A DNA stretch of 64,000 bases, from positions 434,001 through 498,000 of the forward strand of contig NZ_JAMYWY010000001.1 in the NCBI RefSeq assembly GCF_024159265.1, read 5' to 3'. The first letter of the stretch is position 1. Every line of letters begins with the position of its first letter. Made by a program: the position numbers and the translations under genes. Below are positions 43,909-52,057 of this stretch, one piece after another. Origin of the DNA: Paenibacillus sp. 1781tsa1. Lineage in GTDB: Bacteria > Bacillota > Bacilli > Paenibacillales > Paenibacillaceae. A model generated the notes under the pieces. That model searched no databases. It saw only the letters and a program-made list of their open reading frames with translations, and was not told the DNA's origin.

Positions 43909-44091
43909 TTTACACTTATCACTCCGATTGCAGTACCCTCTTCCGATCACTGTTATCCCCGGATTTCTTTAATGAATTCTAATGGAGGAAATCCGGGGAT
44001 AGCATATGCTTCCGAAGGAGCTTTCTTTCAGAAAGCTTTTAGGTGAGCGCTTCGCTTCTTCAGATGGGTTCTGCACTCTTCGTTCTTGTGT
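43909..44091 (-). repeat. Dispersed 155-bp repeat, copy 3
   Basis: On the minus strand it reads ACACAAGAACGAAGAGTGCAG, GAAGAAGCGAAGCGCTC, an insertion of about 30 bases holding a GAAAGCTTT hairpin, then ATCCCCGGATTTCC, GGATTTCTTT-type pairing, GGGGATAACAGTGATCGGAAG and ending GTGTAAACC. The stem TATCCCCGGAT / ATCCGGGGATA is intact. It fills the gene-free gap between two genes of the thiamine-precursor operon, in sense orientation. Confidence 0.85.
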
Positions 44092-44115
44092 AAAAAAGTT
44101 AAACTTAAGCAATTT

Positions 44116-45156
44116 TTATTGGGGTAAAAACGCGTTCGTATATGCTTTGCTCACGTCGACCTGTTCATCCAGCAGTTTTTTGCTAAACATCCAGTCGGTG
44201 TAGTTCTGCCACACTTCCTGTTTTTGTTCTCCCCAGCGCGGGGCGTCATCTGTGTACTTCGGACTCAGCCATTTCTGGCTTGCCAGTACCAGGTCCTTAT
44301 CCAGATCTGGTACAGCCTTGATTAGAATGTTCGCGGCGTCTTCGGGATGATCAATCGCATACTGATATCCTTCCGAAGTAGCCTTCAGGAATGCTTTCAC
44401 CAGCTCAGGATCGTTCTGAATCGTCTGCTCGTTGGTTACGAGAACAGGCGTGTAGTAATCCAGTGCATCTGAATAATCCTTCACATATAACATGTCGATC
44501 GGTTCTCCGCGCAGTTCAGCTTCAATCCCCGTCCAGGCGTAGAAAATCCATGCAAAATCAATATCCCGTTTCACTGCGGTGAAAAAGTCGGCATCACCCA
44601 TGTTAATGTTTTTTACTTTGGATACATCCGCGCCTTCGCCTTCCATAATGGATTGCATCACCGCTTCTTCTACAGGGGAACCCCAGCCGCCATAGGTTTT
44701 GCCTTCAAAATCTTTTGGTGATTTAATATTCCGATCCGCGGGAGCAGCAAACCCGGATGTATTATGCTGAATAACCGCTGCGATGGAGACGAGTGGAACA
44801 CCTTGTGTGCGGGCTTGAGTTACACTTTCCTGATAACTTACGCCGAACGGCACTTCATTGGATGCAACCATCGTATCTGCGCCACCGGCACCTGGTTGAA
44901 CAATCTCCACGTTCAAGCCTTCGGCCTTATAAAAACCTTGATCTACAGCCGCATACAAGCCGGTATGATTCGTATTTGGTGTCCAGTCGAGCACGACTTT
45001 AATATCCTTCAAGGCAGCCGTGCCACCTTCGTTGCTGCTTTCCGTATTCGTGTTGCCGTTCTGTTCTGCTGGGGCAGCTTCTTTGCCGCCACATGCGGCC
45101 ACAGTCACCAGTAGTACACATAAGAGCAACAGTCCCATTGTTTTACGCCATTTCAT
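44116..45156 (-). CDS. thiY: Thiamine-precursor-binding lipoprotein (ThiY-like, NMT1/THI5 fold)
   Basis: This 346-residue lipoprotein has its lipobox at TVAAC (Cys22). The mature domain is of the NMT1/THI5 class: KVVLDWTPNTNHTGLYAAVDQGFYKAEGL, then GGADTMVASNEVPFGVSYQES and FAWIFYAWTGIEAE. It would bind a pyrimidine precursor of thiamine such as formylaminopyrimidine. ATG 45156 is used because AAGGAGAGAA precedes it; a longer frame runs through the riboswitch. It is the first gene after the TPP riboswitch. Confidence 0.92.
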   Translation of the reverse strand: MKWRKTMGLLLLCVLLVTVAACGGKEAAPAEQNGNTNTESSNEGGTAALKDIKVVLDWTPNTNHTGLYAAVDQGFYKAEGLNVEIVQPGAGGADTMVASNEVPFGVSYQESVTQARTQGVPLVSIAAVIQHNTSGFAAPADRNIKSPKDFEGKTYGGWGSPVEEAVMQSIMEGEGADVSKVKNINMGDADFFTAVKRDIDFAWIFYAWTGIEAELRGEPIDMLYVKDYSDALDYYTPVLVTNEQTIQNDPELVKAFLKATSEGYQYAIDHPEDAANILIKAVPDLDKDLVLASQKWLSPKYTDDAPRWGEQKQEVWQNYTDWMFSKKLLDEQVDVSKAYTNAFLPQ

Positions 45157-45290
45157 CTGTGATTCTCTCCTTCGGTATGTCCGGCCGGGTGGCACGGGGT
45201 ACTCCTTGGCTTCATATCCAATCATCTTGCATAAATCGACAGATTTATACCAGTTGGATCTGGATGACTTATTTTTGTTTGGATAAATAA

Positions 45291-45322
45291 AACAAAAAAA
45301 AGCGTCCCGTAATCCGGGACGC
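45291..45322 (-). terminator. Riboswitch expression-platform terminator
   Basis: On the minus strand GCGTCCCG, a GATTA loop and CGGGACGC are followed by a run of eight T. It stands between the TPP aptamer and the lipoprotein gene, so ligand binding would favour early termination. Confidence 0.9.
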
Positions 45323-45379
45323 GTGCAGGCGTTAGAGAGGTGGCGTCCAGCCAAAGGGCTGTGCCATTTCGATATACTC

Positions 45380-45475
45380 CGATTCCTACGCTGGCATGAT
45401 CCAGATCAGGTCTAAGGGTTAGTATCTTGGTGGGATACACTCTCAGCCGGCCAATTCCGACTCCCCTGGGAAACT
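45380..45475 (-). ncRNA. TPP riboswitch (THI box)
   Basis: The minus strand carries the conserved aptamer blocks: CAGGGGAG, then GGCTGAGAGTG, ACCCTTAGACCTGATCTGG and ATCATGCCAGCGTAGGAA. These correspond to the pyrimidine-sensing CUGAGA and pyrophosphate-sensing segments of the TPP aptamer. A strong terminator lies downstream at 45291-45322. It controls the thiamine-precursor importer genes (45156 down to 41818). The remaining gap to 45655 shows no gene. Confidence 0.95.
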
Positions 45476-45655
45476 ATGAAGTTACGGGCATTACTAGGTG
45501 TAATTATAGGCCAGAGGCCCATTCGTGTCCAGTCAGGAACTGGATGGGGAGACACCGGAGCAGCTTGATTAATTTAAACAACATAATTTAGATACAAAAG
45601 GAGATAGTACTGCTATACAAATAAATACTTTTACATAAAAATGGGGGAGTACTGA

Positions 45656-47056
45656 ATGATCCTTAAAACCATAATCGCAATGATTCTGTGCTATAGTGCC
45701 TACGTTTTTTTCACAGCTTATCTTTTATTTTTGGTTCCGTCTCCATCAAGTATTGAAAATACAGATGTGCAAAAATCGTTAACAGAAGGAAGTACAACAG
45801 ATCGCGTAATGCTTTTGGAGGATGGCTTTCAATCGGGACAGGTGAGAATCCAGACCATTCGAGAGGCAAAAACAAGCATCGACCTGGCGTATTACTCCAT
45901 CCAAAAAGGAAAAACATCTCAACTCTTTTTTGCTGCTTTATTCGATGCGGCTGATCGGGGTGTTCAAGTTCGAATCATTTTAGACGGGATTTTTCACAGC
46001 ATGCGTGGAGAATTGCGTGATATTCCGGATGCCATTGCAGCTCACCCCAATGTGGAATTGAGATATTATGAACCACTCCACCTATTTATGCCATGGACCT
46101 GGCATAATCGTCTGCATGACAAGATCCTTCTTGTCGACAACACATATGGCATCATTGGCGGCCAAAATATTGGTGATAAATACATGGCATTGCAACCCCC
46201 AAAAGACTATGTTTTCGATCGGGATGTCCTTGTTTACAATCCAAACGATAATACAAACAGCACGGTTGTTGAAATGAAACAATATATAGATCAGTTATGG
46301 AACCATCCATTCACCAAACCAGAAAAACATGCAAAACGTCAGCATCATGCAAAAGGGTTAAAAGAGCTGGCTCAGCTGGCAGAGTTATATAAAGAAGCAC
46401 AAGCTCAGAGTGATCCTTTTGTTAAAGTGTTGCCAAAGGAATGGGTTCGAGGAGCGCTTCATTCCGACCACGTTGCTTTCATTCACAATCCAATCAAAAG
46501 GCTGTATAAAGACCCGATCATGTGGAGAACATTTGTTCATTTCGCCAATCAAGCAAACTCGAAAGTGTACCTTCAGACGCCATATGCCATTCCTACCAAG
46601 AAAATGGAGAAAGCAGTACATCTGTCGATGAATCCAAAAGCAGAATGGGTCATGCTGACCAATTCAATCCAGCAAACCCCTAACCCTTTGGCTTTCGCGG
46701 GATACTTAAGCTCTAAGGAACGGTTGCTTGATACCAGTCTGGCCATTTATGAATACGAAGGCCCTTATTCCATACACGGCAAATCATTTGTCATGGATGA
46801 TTACCTCAGCATGGTTGGTTCGTATAATCTTGATCCCAGATCTGCCTTTCTAAATACCGAATCCGCTGTGGTCATTTCCGGTTCTGCATTCGCCAACCAA
46901 CTAACAGAGGCTATGGATATCAAACGTGCACATAGTACACTCGCGGTTAAAGGTGAGCATCCAGCAGAATCTACGAATCAGAAAGGCTCTGTTTTCAAAC
47001 GAATAGCAATCACAGCTTTATCCAAACTGTCTTTTCTCTGGAAATTTATGTTGTAG
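45656..47056 (+). CDS. Phospholipase D-family protein (cardiolipin-synthase-like)
   Basis: This 466-residue protein has one N-terminal membrane anchor (about 3-27) and two HKD active sites: HDKILLVDNTYGIIGGQNIGD (about 160-180) and HGKSFVMDDYLSMVGSYNLDPRS (about 370-395). The duplicated HxKxxxxD motif is that of the PLD superfamily, including cardiolipin synthases. It most likely acts on phospholipids at the membrane. Compared with canonical Cls it has only one membrane helix. GGGGGAG precedes the start. Codon use looks more AT-rich than the neighbours. Confidence 0.88.
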   Translation: MILKTIIAMILCYSAYVFFTAYLLFLVPSPSSIENTDVQKSLTEGSTTDRVMLLEDGFQSGQVRIQTIREAKTSIDLAYYSIQKGKTSQLFFAALFDAADRGVQVRIILDGIFHSMRGELRDIPDAIAAHPNVELRYYEPLHLFMPWTWHNRLHDKILLVDNTYGIIGGQNIGDKYMALQPPKDYVFDRDVLVYNPNDNTNSTVVEMKQYIDQLWNHPFTKPEKHAKRQHHAKGLKELAQLAELYKEAQAQSDPFVKVLPKEWVRGALHSDHVAFIHNPIKRLYKDPIMWRTFVHFANQANSKVYLQTPYAIPTKKMEKAVHLSMNPKAEWVMLTNSIQQTPNPLAFAGYLSSKERLLDTSLAIYEYEGPYSIHGKSFVMDDYLSMVGSYNLDPRSAFLNTESAVVISGSAFANQLTEAMDIKRAHSTLAVKGEHPAESTNQKGSVFKRIAITALSKLSFLWKFML

Positions 47057-47187
47057 AAAAAATCGCATTCTCTTGAGATTGAATTTTTCTCCAGTTCATC
47101 TAAACTTGAAAACCAGATTTGTTCACGGAATGTTCACTTATGTGGAGGGGTTCATCATCTCTATAATTACGAAGGTAAACAGAGAGG

Positions 47188-47697
47188 ATGAGAGAATTGC
47201 CAATAAGCAAGAAGGAACAGATTGTTTTCGGATTAATGATGTGTACAGGAATGGTCGCCATCATGATGACTTTCAATTTATGGCACAGTGGGTTACTTGG
47301 CAAGATGTCCGCGCTTGATATATTGCTTCAATTCATACTGTGTTTTGTCATTGCGTTCCTGGTGGAGTCCTTTATTGTTGGACCTTTAGCAAGAAAAATT
47401 GCATTTTCCTTACCTTTTGACAAGTCCAACAGTATCTTGGGCGTGCTCGCTATGTCATTTTTCATGGTGATTGGCATGGTTCTGATCATGTCTTTGTACG
47501 GAATGATTTCAGCATATCTCGCGGACCAATTAAATGGGGCATCCTTACTTCGTACGTACCTTCATACAATTGCTCATAACTTCAGTCTGGCACTTCCATA
47601 TCAGTTGATCATTCTGGGGCCACTCGTCCGATATGTATTCGGTAAATTCATCAAGAGCAACGGGCCTGTCATGCCTGCTATTAACAAAAGTGTGTAA
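47188..47697 (+). CDS. DUF2798 family membrane protein
   Basis: This 169-residue protein has four predicted membrane helices. The repeated DUF2798 pattern is visible in FGLMMCTGMVAIMMTFNL and VLAMSFFMVIGMVLIMSLYG, each followed by a helix ending in FIVGPLARKIA or LGPLVRYVFGKF. Its function is unknown. The ribosome site AGAGAGG sits very close to ATG 47188; a TTG nine bases later would have better spacing. It follows the PLD-family gene by about 130 bases. Confidence 0.8.
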   Translation: MRELPISKKEQIVFGLMMCTGMVAIMMTFNLWHSGLLGKMSALDILLQFILCFVIAFLVESFIVGPLARKIAFSLPFDKSNSILGVLAMSFFMVIGMVLIMSLYGMISAYLADQLNGASLLRTYLHTIAHNFSLALPYQLIILGPLVRYVFGKFIKSNGPVMPAINKSV

Positions 47698-47750
47698 TTC
47701 CGATGAGCCTAAAGTATTTCCTGGGCAATCTTGTGCAAATGAATAGAGCG

Positions 47751-47943
47751 TAACGAATCGAGAACATCTTATTCGGCCAGTTTTTAGGGGATGAAAAATG
47801 TAACGAATCTCAGCGGCGTTATTATGCTAAGAAACTGCAACGAGACCTCCATTTGAAGCTGATTATTTAGAATAAGATCTCTAGGATTCGTTAGATTTCA
47901 AATATGCGGAAATGGAGATGAGTAGCGTGTACTAGGTTCGTTA
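47751..47943. repeat. Dispersed nested-box repeat, copy B
   Basis: TAACGAATC at 47751-47759 and 47801-47809, GATTCGTTA at 47885-47893 and GTTCGTTA at 47936-47943 repeat the boxes of copy A (462-654) with identical spacing. GATGAAAA, GTAACGAATCTCAG and GTTATT around the second box are also shared. The gap 47698-48050 otherwise contains only a terminator. Confidence 0.8.
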
Positions 47944-47965
47944 GAACAAAATAATGCTAAACAAA

Positions 47966-47997
47966 ATGTCCACCGCCAAAGTCATGGAGGTGGACAT
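47966..47997 (-). terminator. Terminator of the MFS gene
   Basis: ATGTCCACC (47966-47974) pairs exactly with GGTGGACAT (47989-47997); in minus sense it is followed by TTTGTTT. Confidence 0.8.
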
Positions 47998-48050
47998 CTC
48001 AATCTCTATCATAGGTATCTAGCTCTCAGGTAAGGATGGACCCATAGCTG

Positions 48051-49286
48051 TTAAGTCGCTGGATCGACCACATGTTTGTTCTGCCACTGGTACGTGATCA
48101 CGCTAATGACAAGCAGGCCAACTGCAAAGATGGCAAGCATCCATGCGGATTGATTAACCGCCAGATGATCAAGACTCCATCCCGTGGTCAAAGGCAGAAT
48201 GGCACCGCCAACCCCACCTGAGGCAATCAAAATGCTGGGTGTGGATTCTTCGGTTCCAGGCAACAGTTTACTGGCGAAGACGAGGGCAATCGAGAAAATG
48301 CCTGACATCGCAAGTCCAAGCAGTAAGATGATGAGAAATGCAGACCAGATTTGGTCTGTAAATGGAAACACCATTAACAAAAGAACAGATGCGAGACAAC
48401 TGTACAGCACATAGACGCGGTATTGGAATTTCTCTGCGATATATCCCGCGAAGAGTCGTCCCACGGACATGGCAATCCAGAAACAGGTGACACTAAGCGC
48501 TGCTCCGGCTTCCTTCATGTTCATTTTCTCAATCAGAATCGCTGGCATGAAATTCGCAAGACTCATCTCTGTGCCAACATAGAGGAAGAAGAACAGGACG
48601 AATAATACCAGAAGAGTCCTGTTACGGCCACGATAGGTTGGATTGGGTGTACTTGCAGATGCGGGATGCATCTCACCCGATGTCCCAGCAGAGTGCGTAT
48701 TTACGGAAGCATGATTTGAACTCTGTCGCTCCAGAAACTTATCGAGTTCACCGAATGATCCTTTCGCCCAGAAAACAAAGGTCAGCGCTGCACAGATCGC
48801 AACAACGAGAAAGGACAGGCGCCAGTAACCGGCAGCAATCAGACCGCTAGCTATGAGCGGCATGACCATCGCTCCGATCCCGAATAATACTTCCAATCGA
48901 CTCATGGCAACGGCCGTATTGTCTTTGATTGCAGCGATGATAATGGTACCAATGACAGCCTCAACCATTCCGAATCCAAAGCCGGCAGCGGGTGCGATGA
49001 CGAACATCCAGCCCCATGGTGGCAACAGCATGTAGGATAATTCCGCAATACAGAGCAATGCTGTAGCGATTAACAGGCCTCCCCGTTTACCGAAGCGTCT
49101 GTTCAGCCATGGAGATAACAATACACCACCCAGGAATCCAGCAAATTGAGCAAAGATCAATGTCCCGCCCTGGCTATAATCTTTGCCGTAATGTTCAAGT
49201 GCAACCGGCAGAATGGAACCGAGCACAACGTGGGCAAGTCCAATCAGGAAATAGGACAGACATCCGATCCAAAGTAATTTTTTCAT
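48051..49286 (-). CDS. MFS transporter
   Basis: This 411-residue protein has twelve predicted membrane helices in two halves joined by a Ser/His-rich loop (about 190-225). The first-half motif GGVLLSPWLNRRFGKRGGLL matches the conserved loop between helices 2 and 3 of MFS proteins. It resembles the fucose-permease-like/drug-exporter group, and I cannot name the substrate. It is divergent from the T-box-controlled seryl-tRNA synthetase gene with a shared upstream region. Confidence 0.88.
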   Translation of the reverse strand: MKKLLWIGCLSYFLIGLAHVVLGSILPVALEHYGKDYSQGGTLIFAQFAGFLGGVLLSPWLNRRFGKRGGLLIATALLCIAELSYMLLPPWGWMFVIAPAAGFGFGMVEAVIGTIIIAAIKDNTAVAMSRLEVLFGIGAMVMPLIASGLIAAGYWRLSFLVVAICAALTFVFWAKGSFGELDKFLERQSSNHASVNTHSAGTSGEMHPASASTPNPTYRGRNRTLLVLFVLFFFLYVGTEMSLANFMPAILIEKMNMKEAGAALSVTCFWIAMSVGRLFAGYIAEKFQYRVYVLYSCLASVLLLMVFPFTDQIWSAFLIILLLGLAMSGIFSIALVFASKLLPGTEESTPSILIASGGVGGAILPLTTGWSLDHLAVNQSAWMLAIFAVGLLVISVITYQWQNKHVVDPAT

Positions 49287-49407
49287 AAAGAACTCCTTCT
49301 ACTTATATACATAATTGACGATCACAATAAAGCGCAATCTCAAAGACAAAGTCTATCATAACAGGACGTGTTAAGTTGTGCCATGAATTCCTGATCGATA
49401 CAAAAGG

Positions 49408-49437
49408 TTGCAATTTGGTCCGGCGTTCATATATACT
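49408..49437 (+). promoter_or_regulatory. Promoter of the T-box-controlled synthetase gene
   Basis: TTGCAA (49408-49413) and TATACT (49432-49437) are 18 bases apart, giving an expected start of transcription near 49444, just before the T-box leader. Confidence 0.6.
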
Positions 49438-49444
49438 GAGACAC

Positions 49445-49650
49445 AACAATTACAGATCGGACCATGCCGTTGAAGAGAATCCAACTCGGAGGCGTTTTCG
49501 CCAGGGGAGCGATATTTCCCCAAGTTAACCGGAACCGCCCGTTATCGCGGACCAAGAGGCTGGAAGCAGGATATCCTGATTCAGCAAGTTGGGTGGCACC
49601 GCGAGCAGAGCGCTCCTCGTCCCAAGGGATGAGGGCGCTCTTTGTATTTT
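49445..49650 (+). ncRNA. T-box leader of the seryl-tRNA synthetase gene
   Basis: The leader carries the invariant T-box sequence TGGGTGGCACCGCG at 49590-49603, which pairs with the acceptor end of uncharged tRNA. It is followed by a terminator hairpin at 49607-49641 (AGAGCGC with GCGCTCT, inner CCTC/GAGG) and TTTGTATTTTT. In the stem I region the triplet TCC at 49480-49482, followed by A, is a plausible serine specifier codon. Uncharged serine tRNA would stabilise the antiterminator and allow expression of the downstream gene. Confidence 0.93.
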
Positions 49651-49673
49651 TACAGCCAAAGGAGACGGTGACC

Positions 49674-50972
49674 ATGTTGGAAATGAAGTGGATTCGTGCA
49701 CATGAAGAAGAGGTTCAGGCGGCAGCAGACGGGAAAAAAATTAATATCAGCATTCGCACATTGCTGGAGCGGGATGAGGAACGCAGAGCACTTTTACAGG
49801 AATCGGAAGAAGGGCGCAGATTGCGCAATACGTTATCTGCAGACATTGGCAGACTCATGCAAGCTGGGGATCGGGAACAGGCCGAGGGTTTGCGGGCTCA
49901 GGTGAAACAGATCAATGAACAGTTGGAACAGGTGGAAGCGAAGCTCGCCCCTGTGCAGGAGGAAGTAACCAAGCTGCAATGGCTGGTACCCAATATCGTA
50001 TCCCCGGATACCCCGAAAGGCACGTCGGATGCGGATAATGTGGAGCTGCGACGTGTGGGAGAGGTGCCAACGTTTGAGTATAACACCAAAGATCACGTGG
50101 AACTTGGGGAATTGCATGATCTGATCGATATTCCCCGTGGCGTTAAGATTGGCGGTACGCGAAGCTATGTATTGAAAGGCGCTGGCCTTCTGCTGCATCG
50201 GGCTGTGCAGCAACTCGCACTGGATCTGCTGTTGAAGCATGAGTTTACACCAATGGAGGTTCCGTTGATGGTCCGGGAGGTTGCGCTGGTGAACACCGGA
50301 TTTTTCCCAACGGGGCGAGATCAGGTCTACGAACTCGAAGGGGAGAACAAGTGGCTGGTGGGAACTTCTGAAGTGCCGCTGGTGTCGTATTATGCGGATG
50401 AGATTGTCGATGTCAAAGAGCCGGTGAAGCTGGCCGCGGTATCGACGTGTTTCCGCAGTGAGGTTGGCTCCGGCGGACGTGATGTACGCGGATTGTACCG
50501 TGTGCATCAGTTTGCCAAAGTCGAGCAGGTCATTCTCTGTGCCCCTGATGCGGAAGAATCGGAGCGCATGCTGCAAGAGATTACGGGACACGCGGAGGAA
50601 TTGCTGCAATTACTTGAACTTCCGTATCGAGTTGTCGCCGTGTGTACCGGGGATATGTCGCAGAAAACGTACAAACAGTATGACATCGAGACCTGGATGC
50701 CAAGTCGTGGTGCATATGGAGAAACGCATTCGTCGTCGAATCTGCATGATTTTCAGGCTCGCCGTTCGAATATTCGTTGCCTGGATGCCGAAGGTAAGTT
50801 GGCCTATTGCCACACACTGAATAATACGGCGGTGGCATCGCCGCGTATCTTGATTCCTTTGCTTGAGAATCATCAGCAGGAGGATGGAAGCATTCGCATT
50901 CCGGTAGCCCTGCGGCCCTATATGGGCGGTACCGAAAGTTTGATTTTGCCAGAGCAGGATGAAGTGAAGTAG
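49674..50972 (+). CDS. serS: Seryl-tRNA synthetase (atypical, probable second copy)
   Basis: This 432-residue class II synthetase has the N-terminal coiled-coil arm (about 30-105) for the long variable arm of serine tRNA. Motif 2 reads STCFRSEVGSGGRDVRGLYRVHQFAKVE and motif 3 NTAVASPRILIPLLENHQ. Several blocks differ from the standard Bacillus enzyme, as far as I remember it (TSEVPLVSYYADE, KIGGTRSYVLKG, HSSSNLHDFQ), suggesting a paralogue rather than the housekeeping gene. ATG 49674 follows AAAGGAG; a longer frame reaches back through the T-box and is not used. It is controlled by tRNA charging through the leader. Confidence 0.9.
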   Translation: MLEMKWIRAHEEEVQAAADGKKINISIRTLLERDEERRALLQESEEGRRLRNTLSADIGRLMQAGDREQAEGLRAQVKQINEQLEQVEAKLAPVQEEVTKLQWLVPNIVSPDTPKGTSDADNVELRRVGEVPTFEYNTKDHVELGELHDLIDIPRGVKIGGTRSYVLKGAGLLLHRAVQQLALDLLLKHEFTPMEVPLMVREVALVNTGFFPTGRDQVYELEGENKWLVGTSEVPLVSYYADEIVDVKEPVKLAAVSTCFRSEVGSGGRDVRGLYRVHQFAKVEQVILCAPDAEESERMLQEITGHAEELLQLLELPYRVVAVCTGDMSQKTYKQYDIETWMPSRGAYGETHSSSNLHDFQARRSNIRCLDAEGKLAYCHTLNNTAVASPRILIPLLENHQQEDGSIRIPVALRPYMGGTESLILPEQDEVK

Positions 50973-51013
50973 AGAGGATATATAATGTTTTAGGAAATGA
51001 AGAAGAATCAGAA

Positions 51014-51041
51014 AAGGAACCCCTTGACCGGGGTTCCTTCT
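51014..51041. terminator. Terminator after serS
   Basis: AAGGAACCCC (51014-51023) pairs exactly with GGGGTTCCTT (51030-51039) between convergent genes. Confidence 0.85.
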
Positions 51042-51657
51042 AATTAAACATATGATCTGTTACCCACTGGTACTCTTGTTCAAGTCGAGCTGCCAATTTG
51101 GGATCCTCCTCGGCTGCAACTTTTCTCATGTATGTTAAATCAATCGTATCAAATTGACTGTAAATCAGGTAACGTGCCCACTCCAAGCTTCGGGCATCTG
51201 TCCAGTACTCGGAGGCTCTCAATCGATCCAAAATAAGGTCGTCTATTCCAATTACGTAACAGTAGCCTTCAGGTGTTAATAATTTGATAATCTTATCTTT
51301 TGAACCTTCCAGTGTATCAGAAGGAATTTCGATAGGGATGTCCATTTCGGAGACATAATAATGTCTTCCTTCGCGGACGAAACCCAGATGATCAAATAAA
51401 CTTCGGGCCAAATCATCTCTAATCATGACCAGATCAACATCAGCTGTCTTGTAACTTCCAGAAGTGTATAGTTCAACAGCATGTCCTCCAACAATAATGG
51501 CTGGATCTGCATCTAATTCATCAAGAATAGGAGTAATAATACCCATTACATAAAACTCTTTTAAATCACTTTTGGTCACATCAGCTGCAAGTTCCTTCAA
51601 TTTTCGTTTAGCCCATTTAATTCTTTCCTGCATTTCTGGTGTTTGAATACGTTCCAT
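51040..51657 (-). CDS. Nucleotidyltransferase-fold protein (DUF6036/AbiEii-like)
   Basis: This 205-residue protein has the minimal nucleotidyltransferase pattern: IIVGGHAVELYTSGSYKTADVDLVMI, in which the GG and the DVD acidic pair mark the metal-binding active site. The C-terminal part is helical, with IGIDDLILDRLRASEYW. Relatives act as toxins of AbiE/MNT-type systems or modify tRNA. A small basic protein gene lies just upstream on the same strand (16-base gap), an arrangement reminiscent of toxin-antitoxin modules. No function is proven. Confidence 0.75.
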   Translation of the reverse strand: MERIQTPEMQERIKWAKRKLKELAADVTKSDLKEFYVMGIITPILDELDADPAIIVGGHAVELYTSGSYKTADVDLVMIRDDLARSLFDHLGFVREGRHYYVSEMDIPIEIPSDTLEGSKDKIIKLLTPEGYCYVIGIDDLILDRLRASEYWTDARSLEWARYLIYSQFDTIDLTYMRKVAAEEDPKLAARLEQEYQWVTDHMFN

Positions 51658-51673
51658 AGTTCACCTATATTCT

Positions 51674-51877
51674 TTAACGCAGCTTCCATTCACGCTCGTT
51701 AATGATTTCAATTTGTCCGGATTCAAGGGCTTTTTTGAAACGATTGCGGGCTGTTTTCATCAATAGAATCATTTCGTCTTCAGGACGAATCTTGGTGGAT
51801 GTCGAAGTGACGATAGCTTTCATACGTTTACGATTATTTTTGGGTGAAACCATATCAAGCAAATTCTTTTCGATCAT
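51674..51877 (-). CDS. Small protein upstream of the nucleotidyltransferase
   Basis: From ATG 51877, with GATGGGGGTGGGAT in front, this 67-residue basic protein starts MIEKNLLDMVSPKNNRKRMK and ends IEIINEREWKLR. It contains a probable helix around EDEMILLMKTARNRFKKALESGQ. No known DNA-binding motif is clear. It lies 16 bases before the nucleotidyltransferase gene on the same strand and is probably translated with it, so it may be an antitoxin or specificity partner. Confidence 0.6.
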   Translation of the reverse strand: MIEKNLLDMVSPKNNRKRMKAIVTSTSTKIRPEDEMILLMKTARNRFKKALESGQIEIINEREWKLR

Positions 51878-52057
51878 ACATATCCCACCCCCATCTTTTA
51901 GGTTTATTAAAACAGTATTACGCGACCTTCCCATATTATACAATGAAAATCATGAATTGTTCCAAGACTCCCACTTACGTTATTCAACTTTATGCCAATC
52001 GTATCCGATATAATATAATAGAAGTAAAATATTGGATTATGGGAGATGGAGATAGAA

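Noticed and set aside
45222..45440. Short minus-strand frame upstream of the thiamine-precursor lipoprotein gene
   Set aside because: It lies within the TPP riboswitch and its terminator, so the sequence is explained as RNA structure.
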